The position numbers and the translations under genes were made by a program. Below are positions 57,623-64,000 of a stretch of DNA of 64,000 nt, piece by piece (the stretch's first letter is position 1; the number at the start of each line of letters is the position of its first letter). Source of the DNA: Lachancea dasiensis (lineage: Eukaryota > Ascomycota > Saccharomycetes > Saccharomycetales > Saccharomycetaceae); the NCBI GenBank assembly GCA_900074725.1, contig LT598458.1, forward strand, positions 620,001 to 684,000. Reading direction: 5' to 3'. A model generated the notes under the pieces. The model ran no database searches and was not told the DNA's origin. It worked only from the letters and a program-made list of their open reading frames with translations.

Positions 57623-60142
57623 ATGAACCTTGTTCTTGCAGCTCCTGGGGTTGTATTGTCAAATTTCAACTTGAATTAAAAAGTCAAACCTGATCTAGTC
57701 TTGATCAGCTGTGGCTTCTCTTTGGATAAGATGCACACCGGAGCTTGTGAACACCGATAGTATGGAGAATGAAGAACCGTTGAAGACCTGTTTTACACTT
57801 TTCGGTAGGTACGATCAGTAAATGAATCCGCATGTCCTCTTTTTTAGTGATAACATTAGAAGCGCTCGTTGTATACGATGTGTGCTTCTATCTTAAGCCA
57901 ACAATCTGTGAATCGTCAAGCGCTGGCGATTAGGCACCATGCCATCTGTAGACTAAAAGTAGTGAAGCGAGTTAGCGCCATATGTAGTTAAGTTGATGAT
58001 ATATTGGTTCAGTTGCTGATAGATGGAGTGGATTCTGAGTTCTTGAAATTAAATTTGGAGCCTATAAAGTGAGTTGAGGTTGTCTCTCCGTCACAATTTG
58101 GGCTCTACTGGCTTATATCTGGGCCTTAAATCCCATAATGATATAAATTTATGGCAAAATCTGGGTACATTAGGGCTGGAACCAACAATTGCCACCAACA
58201 AGCGGATTGGTGGGCTGCCAGATAATTGAAATGGCCGGCCTAGGCTTCTCTGAGTAACTGCTGCCCGTCTAGATCCCATCGATTGATTGTTTTCCTTGTC
58301 CGCTCTTGTTTTACAAACGCCGTTGATATCACTTTGTACTATATTGACAACATGCAAATAGTTACCATTTTGCAACTAGATGCTATTCAAACAGTAGTAG
58401 ATCACTGCCAGCCAGTAGTTCTAACAGTAACGACAAGAATTTTTTTGTCTCCAAAACATCTGTTGGGAACAATGTGAGTTACTAGGGTACTGATGGTGAT
58501 GTGCGTCTAATCGGCGTCAGGAAATATGTGACACAGTGGTACAGAATGATAGTAATCACAGAGGTCATGCAAAGCGACTTACCATCTAAGACAAGCCGAA
58601 GAGAACAAGTGGTGTCCAATGAGATTGACGATTGATAAGTTATCGGCATTGAGCCGCAATCCGTCGATAAGAGAATGATCTAGAACGGATGATTAATAAT
58701 TGTGTTATCCAGAGTCACCGAGCGAGAAGTGTACATATACCAGGCGTTTGTTCAGGTAAGTGACCCAGCTCTAGTGTCACAAAGAGGCACGGAGAAAAAA
58801 TAGTCCCTAGATCTAAGTTACTCATCTTGCAATGATTATCGACGACTTCAAGACAAATCTAGTAAGCTTTCTACTAAAGAATCAGATTTGCCTCAATAAC
58901 TCTCCCATTACTTAACTTCTTGGGCTTCGGTTTGTTTCGCTTTTTGTAACACTGAAGTGCATCGAAAATTTAGAGGCTGACACTATAAGCTAAAGCTGGG
59001 GACAGTATATAAAGAACTGTTCACATTTCCTGCTACAGTTATATCACTTGGAAGTTTCAAAAAGGGGTTGGTTCAACGTTGCAAACATTTTTAGTAAGTA
59101 TACAACTCCTACTACTCTCCAAATTTCAATGGTGGGCTTATCGCCAGTCCTTATGATAAACATTTTAGTGCCTAACATAACTGACAGTAAGTTTTAATTT
59201 CCTTCAGCTTTAGGTCCATCGTACTAGTCTTAGGCTCCAGTTAGCGGGACCAAGCACTCAGAGTTGGCCAGAGAACCCCTTGCCTACTGAGGGCAAAAAT
59301 GGTTTTATGGGGGTCACACCGATATCTTTTAACTTGATCTCAATCTTTATGCCACTCATTTTTCTGTACTATTTGTATCACTTCTCTTTGGCGTTCAGAA
59401 ACGACACAATACTCTTGCACGTATGGTGTAACTATTGCTATGCTCCACTCTCCATTTCATAGAAATCTGTACCCAGCTGCCCTCACTGAAAAATCTAACC
59501 TATGGCCCTGGTTGTGATGGTGAAAAACCTATGCGATCGTTAAGCAGTTCGTGCACTAGTGGTGGGCCTCATTAGTTGGCCACCAAGCACGCCCTTCCGG
59601 TGGACTTCGACTGCAGACGTTAGCAAAGAAAACTACCGTATCTATCGTCACGGGTACACTAAATTAGAACGCCTCTGGGCTTTTTTGTGATTTCACTTTG
59701 CGTATTTCAGAAGATGTTGCTGTCAAGACTATGTGGTTAGGCACAGATGGCCACCAACACTCCGCTCCATACCCACCATGCAGAGACCTCTACAGATGCA
59801 AAAAATTGAAACTATTCACAAAGATTAGCTAATATGAGGACTTTGGACAACTCGTGGCCTTCCGAAGCTGGTGGCTCTTCCTTGCAGCTGTAAATATCGT
59901 AACTAGCTGCAGAAGTGCGGAAATTCTTTATATGTTTCACGACAGACACTAAGTATATAATAACCACTATATCAACAAAAGCGAAACATGATTCCTTGTG
60001 AGACATAAATATTAAGCATGTTTAATGTTTTTGTTTGATTGTCCGTCATATAATAAATAATTTCAACGACACTAATTTTGTACACATCACGCAGCCAGCA
60101 ATTAAGAACTCCGAGGGAAACACGTAGATCCTCGTTGACACA
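57623..60142. other. 2.5-kb region between PAS kinase and LDS-family gene
   Basis: No convincing coding frame. A good TATA box lies at 59006, followed only by very short ORFs, so a non-coding or very small transcript is possible. No tRNA, repeat family or transposon end was recognised. Confidence 0.5.
59006..59013 (+). promoter_or_regulatory. Orphan TATA box
   Basis: TATATAAA fits TATAWAAR perfectly and is followed by a pyrimidine-mixed leader, but the nearest ATG (59130) opens only 22 codons and the LDS-family start is 1.1 kb away. Confidence 0.35.
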
Positions 60143-61113
60143 ATGAAAGGAACCACCCCCGAGCGAGTACACACATCCAGAAGCGCATTTTTCACAGTGC
60201 CAAACGACATCGAAACCTTCATTCCCGTTATACAAGGCAAGTTGAAGCGTCGACTAGGGTATATTAGGAGCAATTTCATTCCCGAGCTCTTCGCTGACAA
60301 GGCCTATATTTACCCGGTAATGGTACGTCAAGCTTGTAGCAAGCAAACCCTTTAATAAAATCTTTCGACTGACATTTACTAACATGTACTCCCTCTCTCT
60401 GTGCCCAGGGTTTTTTCAAGTTTTTAGTGACACCTTCATTTTGGTTGTACAGTTTTGTTCTGGGATTCTGCTTTGCGTGCATCTTTGTGACAGTGGCTAC
60501 TCTGTACTACCTTTTTGTGCTGCCAGTAGTTTTGATCTGGGCAGTTACTACTTTGGGACCTATTGGGTTTGTTATTGTTCACATTCAGTGGCTCCTTCAA
60601 TCCAATGCAGTGGCTATCACACTGACGAATATCTTGATAACTCCAGTATTTTCGAATAGCATTTTTGATGCAGTGTTGGAAAGACTGGGGCATTCAGACT
60701 TTTTGGACAACGCTAAGAGATTACCAGTGGCACCGTTGCGGAAGATGAGCTGGAAATCTCCGCAATATTGGCTGGTTTTTCTTCCGGGACAGATAATCTC
60801 GTTCAAGCTCAAAATTGCTACAACTATTCTTTTAAGCGCTGTTTCTCTCATTCCTATCATTGGACCAACTTTGGTGAATCAGATTCTAAGCCCGAAGCGA
60901 GGATTTTCATATAGCCGGCGACTTTACGTTTTGAAGAATTTGAACCCAACACAGCTCAAAGACAAATTCTACGAGCACCTTGGCCAGTTCACTGGATTTG
61001 GGATAACGGCCGGTCTTCTAGAGTTGATACCGATTATGTCAATCATCACAATACCTAGTAACCTTATCGGAGGTGCACTATGGGCATCAAATGAACTGAA
61101 AAAGGACGTATAA
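60143..61113 (+). CDS. LDS2: LDS/RRT8-family membrane protein, two exons
   Basis: A spliced gene: exon 1 is 60143-60322, the intron 60323-60408, exon 2 60409-61113, giving 294 residues. Exon 1 (MKGTTPERVHTSRSAFFTVP) is hydrophilic; exon 2 carries several membrane segments (VLGFCFACIFVTVATLYYLF, TTLGPIGFVIVHIQWLL, IATTILLSAVSLIPIIGP) and the family end GFGITAGLLELIPIMSIITI. This fits the EI24-like Lds1/Lds2/Rrt8 proteins of lipid droplets and the spore wall. In S. cerevisiae LDS2 (YOL047C, also intron-bearing) lies between PSK2 and GSH2, and LDS1 (YAL018C) beside PSK1. The exon 2 frame has no proper ATG of its own near its start, which supports splicing. Which family member it is remains open. 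Confidence 0.83.
60323..60408 (+). other. Spliceosomal intron in LDS-family gene
   Basis: 86-nt intron with 5' splice site GTACGT, a perfect branch point TACTAAC at 60377-60383 and 3' splice site CCCAG 25 nt later. Removal joins ATG/Met-60 to GGT and keeps the frame; without splicing exon 1 runs into a stop inside the intron. Confidence 0.85.
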
Positions 61114-61142
61114 CCAGGTGTTTCAACTATATCAAAATTCTA

Positions 61143-62606
61143 TTAGTATAGAACTACGCCATCCACGCAACCAAATCCCGCTGCAACTCCGCCTTCATCG
61201 GAAGTGCTAGATTTAGATCTTAACAGCCACCCAGCATACTCATTTAGGTGAATTTCTTTATCGTCAAATAGGACATAACCAAATGTGCCAAGTTCGCTCA
61301 AGATTGGTTCCTCCGAAAAAACATCTCCCCTGATTACGATATTTTGTGTAGTGGGCTCTGGATTGATTAACTCCATCAATATGTAACCGCTCCACTCCTC
61401 TTCGGGTATACTTTTTAAGAACGTTGGGATGTCGTCTTTATAGATGTTATTGCCTCCACCCTCTCTTTGAGGCTTTAAAACAAACCTCTGTGGAGTTGCG
61501 AAGGCCATTTTCTTAGCTTCAATACCCTGTTCCGAGCAGTCCATTGGATATATTTTTACGAAAGAGTCACTGAGCTTCTTTCGATCCGCCGCATCGTCCA
61601 AAAATTTGGCTAATACCGAGTCATCAGTCAAAATTTGTTGTATCTTTTTGGCTCCAGCTAATTGGGTAAGTAAGTTTGGTGCTTTTATAGCGTAACTAGT
61701 CTCTAGTTGTAGCCTATTTTGCCAATCTTGGTCTGATAAGAAGTCTTGCGGGGAGTAACCAGCTCTGAAATACACCACTGAAATTTCTTCACCTGTGGGT
61801 TCGTAGTACAGTCTTTTACTTTGATCGTCTACCTTTGTCTTCGTATGAATTTCGTGAATGGTCATTCTCACAGATTTGACGCCATACTCTTCGAGCAGAA
61901 TGTATTCGAGAATTCGTTGATCAAAGACATTTCTTTCACCCTGCTGCACGATGAATGCCACAATGGTATGAGATGCGCTAGTTTGATATTTCCTTGTTGC
62001 TTCCCACAGGCCCTTAGGCAAGAGTCTGGCAGATTCAGAAACAGGTATCTCTTGTGTGTAGAAAGGTCGACCATCGTCAAGCGAGTATTTGCCTGACTGG
62101 TTTAAAAAGTTGTGAAGTTTTCCAACCTTTGTGGAGAGTCCGCCAAAAGAAACGGAAACGGTATTGAATTCAACTTGCTTAACTTCCAAGCTCTGTGCGT
62201 CTAGCAAGTAGTCGGAACGAAAGAGACCTAGAGCCAGCTTCTGACTTATCCCGGATCCTTCTGCTTTCACATACAAATTCCACAGCTTGCCAGTGAACTC
62301 GGGATCGAATTGACCCAATTTTTCAATAAGATTACCAAGCCAGTGGTCCTTATCTTGAGAAACTTTGGCATATAATTCATTGTACAACGTTTGGACAGAA
62401 ATTGCCTGCTCGAAGCTTTTGCGAGGGAATGGCGTTGGAAACAGAGTAGTTGGCGCCAAAAGCCCTTGAGAGGTCTTGAAGTTTGGCGGGTACATCACTA
62501 GCCCATTGCTCAAAGCCCAGTGACTAACCTCTGGAATCAGTTGTCCATTGATTTCATTTTTTGATAAAAGAGGAAAAGTAGGATAATCCTCAGAGGGTGC
62601 GACCAT
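61143..62606 (-). CDS. GSH2: Glutathione synthetase Gsh2
   Basis: A 487-residue cytosolic ATP-grasp enzyme (S. cerevisiae 491) that joins gamma-glutamylcysteine and glycine. Conserved parts are LWNLYVKAEGSGISQKLALG, SDYLLDAQSLEVKQVEFNTV with substrate-binding residues, ERNVFDQRILEY, the glycine-rich loop RFVLKPQREGGGNNIYKDDI, and the ending GGVAAGFGCVDGVVLY. The first ATG is at 62606; the codon before it is GTG. Its 3' end lies 29 bp from the end of the convergent LDS-family gene. It is the orthologue of YOL049W. Confidence 0.97.
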   Translation of the reverse strand: MVAPSEDYPTFPLLSKNEINGQLIPEVSHWALSNGLVMYPPNFKTSQGLLAPTTLFPTPFPRKSFEQAISVQTLYNELYAKVSQDKDHWLGNLIEKLGQFDPEFTGKLWNLYVKAEGSGISQKLALGLFRSDYLLDAQSLEVKQVEFNTVSVSFGGLSTKVGKLHNFLNQSGKYSLDDGRPFYTQEIPVSESARLLPKGLWEATRKYQTSASHTIVAFIVQQGERNVFDQRILEYILLEEYGVKSVRMTIHEIHTKTKVDDQSKRLYYEPTGEEISVVYFRAGYSPQDFLSDQDWQNRLQLETSYAIKAPNLLTQLAGAKKIQQILTDDSVLAKFLDDAADRKKLSDSFVKIYPMDCSEQGIEAKKMAFATPQRFVLKPQREGGGNNIYKDDIPTFLKSIPEEEWSGYILMELINPEPTTQNIVIRGDVFSEEPILSELGTFGYVLFDDKEIHLNEYAGWLLRSKSSTSDEGGVAAGFGCVDGVVLY

Positions 62607-63986
62607 CACCTTCCACTTTGATTAAAATCCCAAAGGTAGATTGATTGAGCTTTAGAGACCTTCGGGTGATACTCAAGATGGATCCTGCCAGCCTCTATAT
62701 GGTTGGTTTCCATGGATTAGTAAACATCTTAACGAGATTTAATCACTCTCGAGCATTATCAACGGGAAGCATGTCAGTTAAGCTCGTGAAACATGTCGCC
62801 AGTGTTTTCGCTGACACTTCGCAAAAGTGGTTTTGGCATTTCATTCATCAATACGCGAATTTCAAACAGAAGGGATAGGGCTCGAACTTTAATTGACGAC
62901 TAGAGATTTCATCTAAATATTTGATGACAACTTGAAATTTTACTAGAACGCTTGGACCGCCATGTGTGATTCTAGACCGAACCTCATTTATAAGGGCACC
63001 CATGTATGCCTCAAAACTTCTTGTGAATTGCAACTATGTTACTGTCAGACTTATAGTTTTTTAACCCTTGAAGCCTGGCATTTACATACTGTCAAGACGA
63101 GTATTGACGTGTGATAGAAGCTCTAAGACCGCGATCTACGATAGGAATCAAAGGCTTGTAACCAACCTAGATGGCTTTTGTATTGAGTGAGGACTATGTT
63201 GCCTTGAGTACAGATGCTTCTTTTCTCACGCGCTACCATCTACAAATAAATTATCAGGGCCTTATTAAATATATTTCATGACTGCCAGACCAGGAATCAC
63301 TTTGCATCTGAAAGATATCCTTCAAGTTACTGTCATTATGCTCACTTTTACTGAGAATTGTTGAGTAGTAATAAACTAGAATATCGTTGTGACGGCGTTG
63401 CACACAACGATAATTCTAGTGTCAGTAATCTCAGATTTGCTTGAAACTGAGATTGGATGAATAAAGAGGGTTTTTGAACCTAAAATCAGACTATAAGGTA
63501 AAGTCACTGATAAAAAACTGATTTTGGAAACTCCAAACAGCTAATTGCTTGATTATAAGAAAATCTCGCACCACAAGTTCCTACCAGGAAAGGAGCTTAC
63601 ATCATCACACCCGTGGTTCGTAACACCTAATCATAGCTTGTCTGTGTAGTCCAATTTAACTAATTTCGTTAGAGCGACCTAAGTGTACTTCCTATGACAT
63701 CTTATGGCGCTCAATTGCATAACCATATATTGTTGTATTAAGGTAGAGAAAACCTCAAGATGTCGGGATAATGTCAGTAATCAGTTTCCGAGGGTGTTGC
63801 CAGGACAGGTGAGGTTTGATCTCAACAGGGAATTAATGTATAAATAGAGCTAATGGAAACCGCTTGTGGTAGCTAGTCATAGAGAGAACGAATTGTGATT
63901 TTATCTAATTATCGTATTTATATATTAAGCCCTAAGGTACCACGACATAGACAATGATCGTGACAATATTTTAGAGATAAATCACA
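62607..63986. other. Right-edge intergenic region
   Basis: About 1.4 kb, AT-rich from 63200 on. No coding frame is convincing. It contains a small inverted repeat (AATCTCAG with its complement, 12-base loop) at 63427-63454, and a TATA box at 63839. A one-mismatch Rme1-like site AAACCTCAAGA lies at 63749-63759. Confidence 0.45.
63839..63846 (+). promoter_or_regulatory. TATA box near right edge
   Basis: TATAAATA matches TATAWAAR (last base A) and lies 148 bp before an ATG at 63987 that may start a gene running off the window. Confidence 0.4.
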
Positions 63987-64000
63987 ATGTCAGTGAAATA
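63987..64000 (+). CDS. Possible gene start at window edge (partial)
   Basis: ATGTCAGTGAAATA with A at -3, placed 148 bp after a TATA box. Only four codons (MSVK) are visible, so neither identity nor reality can be judged. Confidence 0.2.

Noticed and set aside
1-64000. CRISPR arrays, rRNA genes, retrotransposon bodies or other virus-like elements
   Set aside because: None seen; the window is an ordinary yeast chromosomal region apart from the DNA-transposase gene.

Overview
This 64-kb window is nuclear chromosomal DNA of a budding yeast (Saccharomycetaceae). It holds compact, almost intron-free genes, three tRNA genes with yeast-type sequences, and one spliced gene with a TACTAAC branch point. 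Conserved proteins read correctly with the standard code. Gene order points to a lineage that did not pass through the whole-genome duplication (Lachancea, Zygosaccharomyces, Torulaspora, Kluyveromyces or Eremothecium type). Genes split in S. cerevisiae between duplicated chromosome pairs are interleaved here in single copy: chr VII with XVI on the left, and chr I with XV on the right. The species cannot be fixed from sequence alone.

Left block (1-22.9 kb): HAA1/CUP2-type copper-fist regulator, YRB30, RAD54, SUT1/SUT2-type regulator, YIP5, tRNA-Gly, SUA5, PMR1 and RPA135. PMR1 is interrupted near its 3' end, and its last ~100 codons survive in other frames. A 3-kb, partly GC-rich region lies upstream of SUT1.

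Middle (22.9-40.6 kb): tRNA-Lys, a secreted GH17 wall glucanase, a MID2/MTL1 wall sensor, tRNA-Asp, an unrecognised beta-propeller-like protein whose stop codon overlaps that of THG1, THG1, ILV5, RME1, and a 1176-codon pogo/CENP-B-type transposase gene with an intact DDD triad. The transposase gene is the most unusual item. It lies directly downstream of RME1 on the same strand, has a perfect Rme1-type site in its upstream region, and is preceded by a short ORF whose stop overlaps its start codon. In Kluyveromyces lactis the Rme1 orthologue (Mts1) switches on domesticated transposases for mating-type switching, so the arrangement invites a similar idea here. That link is inference.

Right block (40.6-64 kb): RPP2A and RPS15 share a divergent promoter with a Rap1 site. 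Then come DEP1, NOP12 (RRPE and PAC motifs), SYN8, a polyglutamine hypothetical gene, NGL1, an endonuclease III (NTG), TPD3, PEX15, PAS kinase, an intron-bearing LDS/RRT8-family gene and GSH2. This order interleaves YOL039-YOL049 with YAL013-YAL018. A further gene may begin at the right edge.

Most genes are housekeeping: ribosome synthesis (RPA135, NOP12, RPS15, RPP2A), tRNA modification (SUA5, THG1), DNA repair (RAD54, NTG), membrane traffic and ion supply (YIP5, SYN8, PMR1, PEX15), cell wall and stress signalling (GH17, MID2, HAA1, PSK, TPD3), and metabolism (ILV5, GSH2). No virus-like element, CRISPR array or centromere was recognised.
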